Source: Ricinus communis (taxonomy: Eukaryota; Streptophyta; Magnoliopsida; Malpighiales; Euphorbiaceae). Taken from it: a stretch of 64,000 bases of DNA. The stretch is taken from contig NC_063263.1 of the NCBI RefSeq assembly GCF_019578655.1, forward strand, positions 19,467,001-19,531,000. Reading direction: 5' to 3'. Numbering within the stretch: position 1 is the stretch's first letter; each line of letters opens with the position of its first letter. The notes below the pieces were generated by a model, which was not told where the DNA came from, made no database searches, and was given only the letters and a program-made list of their open reading frames with translations. The position numbers and the translations under genes are program-made. Positions 13,295-23,217 of the stretch are shown here, in pieces.

Positions 13295-13858
13295 ATTATG
13301 TCATGGATTTTTATCCTAATTTAAACTGTCTCGCAAAGCCCCTGCATGATAGGCTAAGGAAAAACCCTCCTCCTTGGTCTGATCAGCATACAAAAATAGT
13401 CCAAAGCATTAAAAAACAAGTTTTAGAAATTCCTTGCCTGCATCTAGCTGATCCTTCTGCATTTAAGATTGTAGAAACGGATGCATCAGAGTTAGGATAC
13501 GGTGGGATTCTAAAGCAAGTTCAAAATTCTAAAGAATGTATTGTCCAATTTACTTCTGCTCACTGGAATGATACCCAAAAGAATTATTCTACTATCAAAA
13601 AGGAAATTCTTTCGATAGTTCTCTGTATTTCTAAATTTCAAAGCGATCTTTTAAATCAAAAATTTCTTTTAAGGATTGATTGCAAGTCTGCAAAAGAAGT
13701 TTTACAAAAAGATGTCCAAAATATAGCTTCAAAACAGATTTTCGCCCGTTGGCAAACTATCTTATCTATTTTTTTATTTTGAGATTGAATTTATTCGAGG
13801 AGAATCAAATTCTATTCCTGACTTTCTAACCAGAGAGTTCTTACAAAAACAGGAGTGA
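13295..13858 (+). pseudogene. Pararetrovirus ORF1 C-terminal part: RNase H domain
   Basis: Continuation of ORF1 in a shifted frame. The open stretch 13,303-13,782 carries the RT connection (FYPNLNCLAKPLHDRL) and RNase H signatures: ETDASELGYGGIL with the first catalytic Asp, the YSTIKKEIL helix and RIDCKSA with a later catalytic Asp. A second frameshift lies in the T-run near 13,768-13,775. Beyond it, the conserved tail with IPDFLTREFL runs to a TGA at 13,856-13,858, which I take as the ancestral end of ORF1. The domain degrades the RNA strand during reverse transcription of the viral pregenomic RNA. Confidence 0.82.
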
Positions 13859-13864
13859 TACATA

Positions 13865-15373
13865 ATGCCAAGAAAATCGAAGTCCAAAGAAGAAAAGTCT
13901 ACGGCTAGTTCAAAGCCGGCCCAAATTCAAAGCCCAGTGAAGGAAGTTCTCCCTTCAACTTCAAAGCCCATCAGGACTTGGACTGAGATAATCCAAGAAG
14001 AAATTAATCAACCGGATCCAGTTCAACAACAAATGGATCCTTTCAAAGCCGATCAAGCCAAACAAATTCAGGAATGGCTTGCTCAGCAAGACCCTGAATT
14101 CATTCAAAGGGTGGAAGAATACAAAAGACAAATGGTTCAATCCATGTCTGAACAATCTACAAAGCAAATTATTCCAAAGCCAGAAACGACTCTAAAGTCG
14201 TCCTCTTCCTCTACAAAGGGTAAAGGTATACTTTCTATCCCTTTTCAAAATACCGAGATAGAGATTTTCCCTCTAAATCTATCTCAAAGTTCAAACAGTT
14301 TTTCAAAGCCAAACTCTCAGGAGATTGTTTTGAGTCAATCAAAACGTTTTAAATCAAATGAGTATTTGGAAAAACCTATTTTTCAAAATGTTTTAACCAT
14401 TGAGGAAGGATTCTGCACAGAAAGCCCCTCAAAATTGGTTTCAAAGATTTTCCCTCCAGGTTGGTTTTTTAAACCCTGGAATATTTCAAAGCCTCAGGCT
14501 TATTACCAATCAATCCTTGAGGTTACTAGTTCAGCCAAATTCAAGCATTTCAAAAAAGACAAAGCCCATAAAGACCCTGCATATTCAACATGCACAATCT
14601 AAAGAATCCTTCACCCATCTGATTGGGGTATGGATTTACACTCTCCTCGTTCTTTCCCTACTTCTCTAAAAAGAACCTACCCTTCAAATCTAAACACCTC
14701 TTTCTCCTATTGGGATTACCAGCAAGCCTGGTTCAATACCTTTCTTATCCAAAACGAAGGAAGAAGCCACTCATGGGTATTCTACTTCGACACCAATATC
14801 CAAACCTCCAAAATCCCTTACTGGTTTAAACAGTGGTGGAATTACTACGGTAATGCACCTGAGACTCTTATTCCCGAAGTTTTACCCCTGTTCAACCTCT
14901 TCAAAGCAAATTACAAACCAAATTCCATGGAAAAGCGTTTTTCCCCGCTTCTCCTTTTCTGTTCAAATTTCTTTTTACCCTGGGCATGTGTATGGTACTT
15001 TCACTTCAATCTGCTTCCAGATGGTGAGATTACACTTATCCGTCGATTCAAAGTAAAATGGTGGGACAAATTCAACCACCAAGACAAACTGTCCCTAAAA
15101 GCCGTTCAAAACTTCTTGACCAAACATAGCTTCTTGCCTCCTCCTAAAGAACAGACAACGTTCTTGGCACAGAAGTCTTTTCTCCTTCCAAAGCTTGCTG
15201 CAGCCTAAACCGAAGAAGATTTCCTACAACTTATAAAACATTTGTCTGAGACAGCTTCTTCTAAAGGCAAATCCAAAGCCTCATCATCATCCTCTTCCAG
15301 TGCTAGTACTGCTGCATTCGATTTGGATGATCCAGCGGGAGACGATTGTTATGGGATACTCAAAGTCTCATAA
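13865..15373 (+). pseudogene. Pararetrovirus ORF2, unknown function, interrupted by two stops
   Basis: Starts at the ATG 13,865, seven bases after the ORF1 stop, and keeps one frame to a TAA at 15,371-15,373 (about 502 codons) except for in-frame stops at 14,600-14,602 and 15,206-15,208. The N-terminal half is Lys/Ser/Gln/Pro-rich and looks disordered, with a helical stretch near AKQIQEWLAQQDPEFIQRVE. The C-terminal half is very rich in aromatic residues (FKQWWNYYGN, FFLPWACVWYFHFN, FKVKWWDKFN), then has a Ser-rich acidic tail. I recognise no enzyme or known viral domain; it is not a translation transactivator I can identify. Florendoviruses are reported to carry an ORF2 of unknown function, which fits. 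A second copy of the C-terminal third lies at 39,536-40,066. Confidence 0.7.
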
Positions 15374-15462
15374 ATATTATCTCATTCTTTAAAAGCTCAT
15401 GGGTTGAAAACCAGAAATGGTAGCCCAAGATTATTTGTGTTGGACCAAAAAGCCCACACTAA

Positions 15463-15560
15463 AGCCCAGAAAAAGAAAAGAAAAAGAAAAAAGAAAAAGA
15501 AAAAGAAAAGAAAAGAAAAGAAAAAAACAAAAGACAAAAGAAAAAGAAAAGTCAAAAAAG
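15463..15560 (+). repeat. Purine-only A/G-rich tract in the viral intergenic region
   Basis: About 100 bp made almost only of A and G (AAAAAGAAAAG-type runs) between ORF2 and the promoter. The Lys-rich ORFs over it are compositional artefacts. Its position fits a polypurine region, but I cannot assign it as a plus-strand primer. Confidence 0.5.
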
Positions 15561-15619
15561 CAAAAGATTCCTTCAAAGCATGGCCGACAACTTTCTCAAA
15601 AGACGGTTGACATTATCAA

Positions 15620-15780
15620 AAGACTCCAAAGCATGTGAAGCATCTCCACAAGACTCCAAAGACAAGTGGAATCATTTCTACTCCACTAAGCAAAGCATCC
15701 AAAGCCCGTGACAAGTATCCAAAGCTCCAAGACCTCTATATATAGAGGAGTCCTCCTTCTTCATCCCTCAGAACTTAGAA
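15620..15780 (+). promoter_or_regulatory. Pararetrovirus pregenomic-RNA promoter
   Basis: A TATA box lies in a perfect 16-bp palindrome, CCTCTATATATAGAGG (15,733-15,748). Upstream, within about 130 bp, the motif CCAAAG or CAAAG recurs many times. Transcription would start at about 15,765-15,770. The arrangement matches the 35S-type promoters of Caulimoviridae. Activity of this copy is unknown. Confidence 0.7.
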
Positions 15781-15990
15781 GAGAGAAGAAAGCATTCTAG
15801 AGAGAGAAGTTTTTCTATTATCTAGTTCTCACAGAAGATATTAGAGTGAAAGAGTGAGTAAGAGAGAGAGAAATCTTGTAACTCCTCTTGTAAGTCTATA
15901 TTCTTCTTGTCTCAAAGATTTACAAAGTTGTATGTTTATTTAAAGCTTTCAAAGTTGTTTATATGTCCATGTTCAAAGTCTGTTATTATT

Positions 15991-15996
15991 AATAAA
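15991..15996 (+). terminator. Viral poly(A) signal AATAAA
   Basis: AATAAA about 220 nt downstream of the inferred transcription start. In Caulimoviridae the poly(A) signal lies just downstream of the start, so the RNA reads round the circular genome and ends with a terminal redundancy; the spacing here fits that. Confidence 0.6.
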
Positions 15997-16122
15997 GCAA
16001 TTCAAAGTTTATCTTCTTTATCTATCTTCTTCTTCTTTCCCCATCATCAAGCGTATGCTCTGTGCTTGCCTCGTAAGAGGATCCTGCACATCAGAAACTT
16101 GCTGTTGCAGTTAGTATGTTAA

Positions 16123-18234
16123 ATGTCTATTAAATATATAATTTATCTTTCAATATATTTATTTTATTATATTATTTTTAATAATATAAATTAATAAAAA
16201 TAGTTTATAATAATAAAAATGTTAAAGTCAATTTTATTTAGCTATTTATTATTAAAAATATTTATGAAAGTTATTTAGCGTCAATAAAAATTTTGATTTT
16301 AAATACTATAATTATAAATACTATAATTATTTAATTATATAATTCTAAATAATAACTACTCATATTATGAATAATAAAAAATTAATTATATAAAACTGAC
16401 TTAAAATAAATTATTATTAATAGTTTTAATAAGAATAATATTTTTTAATAAATAAAAATTCAAATAAGCTAGCAGCTGATAAGAAAAATGTTCTAAAATA
16501 TAGCTCATACACTTTGAACTAAATAAGCTATCAACTGTTGATTCTCTAGTTTTTACCAAAAATTTTAATATAGTTGTTCATTGAGAAACAATTATTAACT
16601 GTATAAAATCTCTGTACTAAATAACCTCTAAATATTTCACTAAATTATTTTTTAATTGATAATAATAATAATAATCATAATCATTCAATATAAAAATACA
16701 TAACTGATGTATTATTAATATTGATTTTCACTCATGAACATATTTGTATTTAATAACTAAAAAAATTTGAATAAAATTTAAAATTTCATTATCTTTAAAT
16801 TTTACTTGATTAATAAAATAATCCAAACACTTTTTTAAAATTTATCTTTTCTCTAAATTTATTAATTTTTTATAATAAATTAAAACTTTAATTATGCTCT
16901 TTAATAGGTGTTTCAAATTCCTTATTGAGTATTTCATTACTAATAGTGTGTTATTATCTCTCAATTATATTATATAAAAATCATTAGATTCACAAATATT
17001 AGAATTTAATTATTTTAATAATTACTTTAAAATTTAAAAATATTAACATGAATTATTTACACAATTTAATTACTTTATAATCTCATATAATATGATTTGA
17101 TTATAAAATTCAATAAACTTGACATAATTAGTAAAACATATTCATCATATACATTAAATTTGAAATTTTATATTATGAATTAAAATAAAAATAAATAAAT
17201 CATATTGTGTTGAGATATATCGAAACAATAAAGATTTTAATTGAGAATGAGAAATTTCAAATATTTAAAAAGAATATCTTAAACATATAAATAAAAAGAG
17301 TAATTATAAATTTGATGTCTTAATTCTTTAATTTTTTAATTTTAAATTTTAAAGCATTATTTTTGTTTAGTTAAGTATCCAAATTTGCCAATTTATATAT
17401 ATTATTGTATTTCTTACGAGCTTTACAGATTAAAGTCATAATTTAACTTATTTTACAAATTAAATAATCTAAATATTTTTGTTCCTCATTATTTATGATT
17501 TTTTTATTTCTCTTTTTTTTATCTTTTTTTATTTTTTATTCAATATTTTCTTAGCACTAAAAATCTAAAGATATTGGATTATTATTATTTTTCTTTTTAT
17601 TCTTTCTTTTGAAAGAATTAATTATCATTTTTTAATTTCTAGAAAATATCTTTCTTTGCAAAAGAATTTTTTTCTTCTTTTATTGTTTTAAGATTAAATG
17701 AATGTAAAAATATAAAAAAATAATATATAATTTTTATCTAGATAATAAGAATTAATATATTTTTTAATTTCTTCAAAACAAACACAAAATCAAAAAAATA
17801 CTGAAATAATATAGATAAAATAATAAAAACAACATATATGAGATTATATTATAAATTAATATTTAAGTCAGTTTACTATTTAAAATAAAATATATAAACA
17901 TTTCAATCTATAAAACTGATTAAAAACACTATATTAAATATTATTATCAAATTTAAACACTAATTTTAAAATAATTTAAATATCAAGATTGAGAAAATAA
18001 ACATTAAATTTATAAATTTTCAAAATAAAAGGGTACTACGTTTAAAATAAGTGAAGGATAAAAATTCTTAATAAAATCATTTTTTTGAGATAAATTTTAT
18101 GAAATCAAATTGAAAATGAAAAATGAATAAATGATAGTTTTCTTGAAAGAAAAAGAAAAGAAGTGTTGGCTTTGGCCTTCCTTTATTAAAACTGGGAGTA
18201 GTAGATACAGCTATCTGGTCACAGGAAAAAAAAA
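16123..18234. other. AT-rich intergenic DNA and APH1 promoter
   Basis: Right flank of the viral insert, then about 1.9 kb of AT-rich sequence with homopolymer runs and no credible ORF. The last 200 bp must hold the APH1 promoter and 5' UTR. A stretch at 16,465-16,630 has features of a degenerate MITE (AGCTAGCAGCTGATAAG) but I could not find its second terminus. Confidence 0.45.
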
Positions 18235-21200
18235 ATGACAGTAGCAGCAGGAATCGGGTACGCTTTGCTAGCTTTAGGACCCTCTCTTTCACTCTTCGTC
18301 TCTGTTATCTCCAAGAAACCATTCTTGATCCTCACCCTTCTCTCAAGGTACTTACTTTTCTCCTTTTTTTTTTTCTTTTTAAACATTTCTTAAAGTGGCC
18401 CATTTCTTTTTTCAACAAAAGGATATAAATTTTTGAAAGAAAAATTGAAGAATAGTACTTTTCTCACATTTATTTGGTTGAATAGAGAAAAATGATTATC
18501 AATTTTAATAGGTTGTTTAAATATTGAATGGGTATTTTAATTGATCTGATTTTATCAGTTTCTGCAATCAATTTTATGTAGTACACTCTTATGGCTTATA
18601 AGTCTGATTGTGCTGTCTGGAGTCTGGAGGGTTTTTCTTCCTTTGAAAACAAAAACATGGTGGCCTTATGCTTTACTCATAGTTACATCAGTTTGTTTCC
18701 AAGAAGGGCTTCGTCTTTTATTTTGGAAAATTTACAAGTAAGTTTCTTCCCTTTGTATTCTTTACTATTTTTTGATTTTGTTTCCATCATATGTGATGTA
18801 AGTGGGACTCACTGTGGTGTTAACATAGTTGAAGGCTTGAAGCATTTCTTAAAGGACTTTTTTGGAATAAATTATGTGCAAGAATTTAGTTTATTTGTAT
18901 TTCTGAAAAATCTGTTAATTTTGAAGTGATTTTATTTCTTTCAAAATGTACTGCTTTTTTAAAGTGGAATTAATTGGATTTTAGCAACTATGAGCTTTCC
19001 AAACTTGAGAATTGACTGAAAAATAGAATTCATTTTAGTTGACGTGGATTCTTGCATTTTTAGACTTTCCAAACTATAGGAAAGCAATGGACTGTGTTTT
19101 TGTTTATTGTATACTATGTTTATGGATGTAGCTATGTGCAAATTGTGGTTTTAGAGAGTTGTATCTTTTATACCTGCATGCTTTTATATTCTTAGTTTAT
19201 AATATATCTATCTTTGAAGGATAAGATTGATCTTTGAAATTACTTGAGTCTGCTAATAAATTTCACAATTGGAGTTGAGAAATAGTATTGGCCATTCCTT
19301 TGTAAAGTAAAAAATGGATATGAAGGAAAGAAAGTGTATGTATACAGTTGATCAACGGTTATGAAGAATGTTACAAAATTTTCAATCTAGAGATAGTTCC
19401 TAACTTACTAATACCTGTAGCTGCTGGTTCTATTTGTTTTGAATTTTGCCCATAATTTATGCTCTATTGCAGTTTCTGTCACCTTCTTGAAACTAAATTT
19501 AACTCCAACCCCCTATTTTCTTTCTCTTTCTCCTCATATCATAAAACAGGAACATTCTCTTACCATAATGCTTGTTAAGTCATAATATTACACTGACTTT
19601 GTGTATATATTTTGGGCAGAACTTAAATTTAGGAATCCTCCACAGGTACTGCAGTATATATTGTCCTTTAGATAGTTTTCTGTTTGTTGTGTAACATCTT
19701 TTTGTTGTGGACTTGTCAGGCGGTTGGAGGATATATTGGATGATTTTGCTGACAAACTCTCAAAACCACGCTTATTTTTGACGGATAAGATGCTAATTGC
19801 TATGGGTAAGCTTGGAAGAGCTTTTGACTTTGAAGAGCTCTCAAACTTCTTGTATATTGCCAATGGATGTATCCTACAACTTTCCTTAATATTGCAGCTT
19901 ATGAACTCCATTTCTTCCTTTATAAGGACGAGAACTGTGGGCTCGTTAGTTGATGACATTTGTAGTTGCATCTATATGATGGAATTTATATGGTTTAAAT
20001 CTGTTCAACCATAAGGCATTCACTAGGAAAAAGTGGTAAAAGACTCGAGTAAGACTATGGTCTTCTTCAAATACTAGTTTCTCTCAACCATGTCTTGCAT
20101 TTAGTTCTTCATACAATTGGCCTCTATAATATGAGGTGAGGTGTGATTGATCTTTCATGATGGATATCTAGGTTTTATTGACTGACAAATGTGAATTTGA
20201 TTTAAAATTCATAAGTATTGAGCTCTTGTTGGGACTTTCGTGATGAATTTCAACTTATAGTGCCAGCCAGTAATATTATACTGGTAGTGTACAAGGATGA
20301 AACCAAGAGATAGGAATACTTTCATATTGGTATAATATACCCGCAGCATTGCTTGTTCTAAAAATTCATCTTATTCCTTTCATGCATTCTTCATAATTTT
20401 ATATGTGAGCTGTGCTTACCTGAATGAAATCATGCAGCTGGTGGTTTAGGTCATGGTGTAGCCCATGCTGTGTTCTTTTGTCTTAGCCTCTTAACACCGG
20501 CATTTGGCCCGGCGACGTTCTTTTTAGATAGTTGTTCACAAATACCATTTTTTCTTGTTTCTGGTAAGTTTTTCTTAAAAAGATGTTGCATGCATTTCAG
20601 TTTCTTTAGAAAATGTGAAACTAGTAAACACGTTTGTCTTACCAATCTATAGAATCATTTATTTATATATTTTTGTGAGCCGAGTAGATTATGAAAGTTT
20701 AGAGTTCAGAGGTTACAATCTTAGATATTAATTTGAGTTATGATGATTTTCTCTAATGACTTTTTGTCTTACACATTGCAGCTATTATTGCCCTTGCATT
20801 TGTTACAATTCACACTTTCTCAATGGTCATTGCATTTAATGGATATGCAGAAGGAAATAAAGTGGACCAAATTTTTGTCCCTGTAGTTCATCTTGTTGCA
20901 GGATTGGTGGTAAAGCAAAACTTTCATCCTTATTTACATATTCATGCCATTATGTGTTTGTCTTTTTTTTCTATTATTATTATTCTTGAGATATAATCTG
21001 ACGTGTGCTTGTGAAATTTAAAAACAAAAACTTGTGAACAGAACAACTGAAGCACCAGTAGTTGTGTATGTTAATTGGCTTGGCCATTTAACCAGAGGAC
21101 CTTAAAATTGGAAAGTTTTGGATCATTAGAGTTGCTGTTGGACCGTCATTTGTTGTCAATACATTTTTTCATTTCAGAAATTTCATAGATTAGGGATTTG

Positions 21201-21925
21201 TAAGAATTAAAAACCTTAATTTTAAAAATATTGTTTCCCAGGGAGTTTTAACCTTATTTTAGATGATTTAGCTTTTAAGTTCAACTTCTCATGATGATTG
21301 ATGCATGTGCGCTCTTCAGCAATAATGAGCTATTTAAATGACATATGAAAACGAAGGAGTCAAACGTTGAGAGCATGTTTGTGGGGTAAATTGCACCAAC
21401 AGTTACTAAACTGCATAGTAATACTATATGGTAAATAATGATTAATTTTATTATTTTGGGACCAGACATTAATCTTGTTGTAATTAGCTTTGTTTTGATT
21501 ATAACTCTCTGAAATAACTTCACTTCAAAGATTATGTATTGTGTGTCGGAAACATAGCTGATCTTTTGCAGTAAATGATTGTAAGATATTCATTTCGATT
21601 CGGGAAGGTTGCTCATGAAATTCATCATGCACTTTGATTTTGATTTGTGAGATATTGCTCGTGTTTGTAATTTCTTTTGGATTGGATTGTGTTTCTTGAA
21701 GAACTCGTCTTGATGCATAATTACTTAATTGTTACTTCCAATAGTTGCTCGAGTTATACTGACTTCTTGTCTTAATCTTCATAGACACTGCCCAATTTAG
21801 CATCTGGAGGTTGCGTTGTTGGCATTCCTCTTCTCTATTTTATAGCAATCTTGACCTTGTTGCAATGTGGGAAAATGGTGTGGAGAAGACTAACAGAAAA
21901 TAGAAGCACACAGATGAACACATAG
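18235..21925 (+). CDS. APH1: Gamma-secretase subunit APH-1-like protein
   Basis: Multi-pass membrane scaffold subunit of gamma-secretase, acting with presenilin, nicastrin and PEN-2 in endomembranes. Six exons join in frame: 18235-18347, 18582-18737, 19720-19805, 20438-20563, 20782-20909 and 21785-21925, giving 249 residues, the usual length of plant APH-1. The protein starts [20 protein letters not shown] and is largely hydrophobic, consistent with seven membrane segments. The family landmark [13 protein letters not shown] (GxxxG-type packing motif plus a conserved His) spans the exon 3/4 junction, and VPVVHLVAG with the second conserved His is in exon 5. All introns are GT-AG with plausible phases. 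The 3' end converges on the METTL18-like gene. Identity is secure. Confidence 0.96.
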
Positions 21926-23217
21926 TGATTCAGTTTCTGTGAAGTTATCATATTTTTTTCAGGACAGTTTAATTCACTGTAGAAATGTAAAGTGACCGCA
22001 TCAAAGACTACTAAGTACTTAGCAGATGAAAGAAATCTTTTTGTAACTTTTGCTCATTGTGAATACATTGCAGGGTCAAGTAAATACATGATTTCTAAGT
22101 CTTATCAAAGAAAGAGTCATTGCAAGATTTCATAGTAGATATTGCAGCCTGTAACACTTGAATCTTTATTAAAGTCTTTTACCTGCTTGGAGATAATTTA
22201 CTATATAGGAAGCAGATTGTACAGTTCCATGTGAGGAAAATTGTGGTAACTGTAGTTGTGCAGTTAAATGCAATTAGGAACATGATTATGCTTACCAACA
22301 AAATGCATTTCTGAGAAATGAGACTAGTATGACCATCAGGCTTTAGTCTGGAGGCCAAGCACTATTTAGACACTTAGTGTTGGGATTAAGGTTCTGAGTT
22401 CGAAATTTTTTCTAAATATATAATGATTTATTTTTCATTTTATAAAAAGAATATCCTCCTCTCTAATTTAATATATTAAACCTGCTAACTATATTTACTG
22501 TTTCAAGAAAAAAGAAAGAAATGAGACTAGTAAATTTCATTGTAGGCACCATTTAGACTTGGGAGATAAAACCCTTGGCTAAAATCTGCAAAAACTGAGT
22601 TCAACACAATGCATGGTCACTAGGGTACTTTGATTTTGTTTAAATAATGTCATTATCTCATTATTATAACATTTGAGGGGTTTGTCAAAAGATGAATAAG
22701 TTGTTAGTTTATAGTCTATTTTGATTATAACAGTTAAATGAAAACAAATAAATAATAATATATCTCATCTTTTTTTTTTCTTCAATTTAAAATTTATGAT
22801 CTTATAGAAACAAAACAAAATTTGAATGATTTATAAAATTCCTTTGCACCATGTAAGAATAACTAATACAAAGCCAATAACACAACCCAAAAAAAGAAAA
22901 AAAGATCACAAACAACAGGAATTTAGACCTTGGATTTACTGAACATTGTGATTTACAAGCTAAACTGTAAAGAATCTGACAAAGAATTTATAATTAAAAA
23001 AAATATTACAAGCATCACAGCAAAATTAGATGCACACTAGCTGAATCCTTAAATTCTGATTTCATTATTATGTAAAAGAAAAAAGAAAGAAAGAAGGAAA
23101 AAATTGAGGATATTTGTGATCTGTAATATACAAAAAAGTAGTATTTAAGAGCAGATAGAATCTGAAAGTCTGTATCAGTTAGGACTAGCAGGGATTTTTG
23201 AGCATTTCTGAACTTGT
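21926..23217. other. Convergent intergenic spacer APH1/METTL18-like
   Basis: Contains the 3' UTRs of both genes, otherwise AT-rich with poly(T) and poly(A) runs. No ORF or RNA gene supported. Confidence 0.5.

Larger units (their letters stand above)
8290..16122 (+). mobile_element. Endogenous pararetrovirus (Caulimoviridae, florendovirus-like), near one genome length, decayed
   Basis: About 7.8 kb of viral sequence in one orientation: ORF1 (movement protein, capsid/zinc knuckle, aspartic protease, reverse transcriptase, RNase H), ORF2 of unknown function, then a purine-rich tract, TATA box, leader and poly(A) signal. No integrase and no LTRs are seen, which separates it from gypsy elements; the 30K-type movement protein and this domain order are caulimovirid hallmarks. 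One long ORF1 polyprotein followed by an extra ORF resembles florendoviruses, but genus assignment is inference. The copy is broken by in-frame stops at 9338-9340 and 9557-9559 in ORF1, frameshifts near 13,250-13,265 and in the T-run near 13,768-13,775, and stops at 14,600-14,602 and 15,206-15,208 in ORF2. It is therefore not coding-competent. Outer ends are approximate. Confidence 0.88.

Noticed and set aside
15404..15638. Lys-rich ORFs over the viral purine tract
   Set aside because: They are a by-product of A/G-only DNA and lie outside the conserved ORF2 frame.
16075..16110. tRNA-Met primer-binding site expected in a pararetrovirus
   Set aside because: ATCAGAAAC here only weakly resembles the consensus TGGTATCAGAGC; not enough to call.
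22330..22480. tRNA-derived SINE, because of GGTTCTGAGTTCGAAAT
   Set aside because: It resembles a B box, but no proper A box or poly(A)/T tail at the right distance was found.
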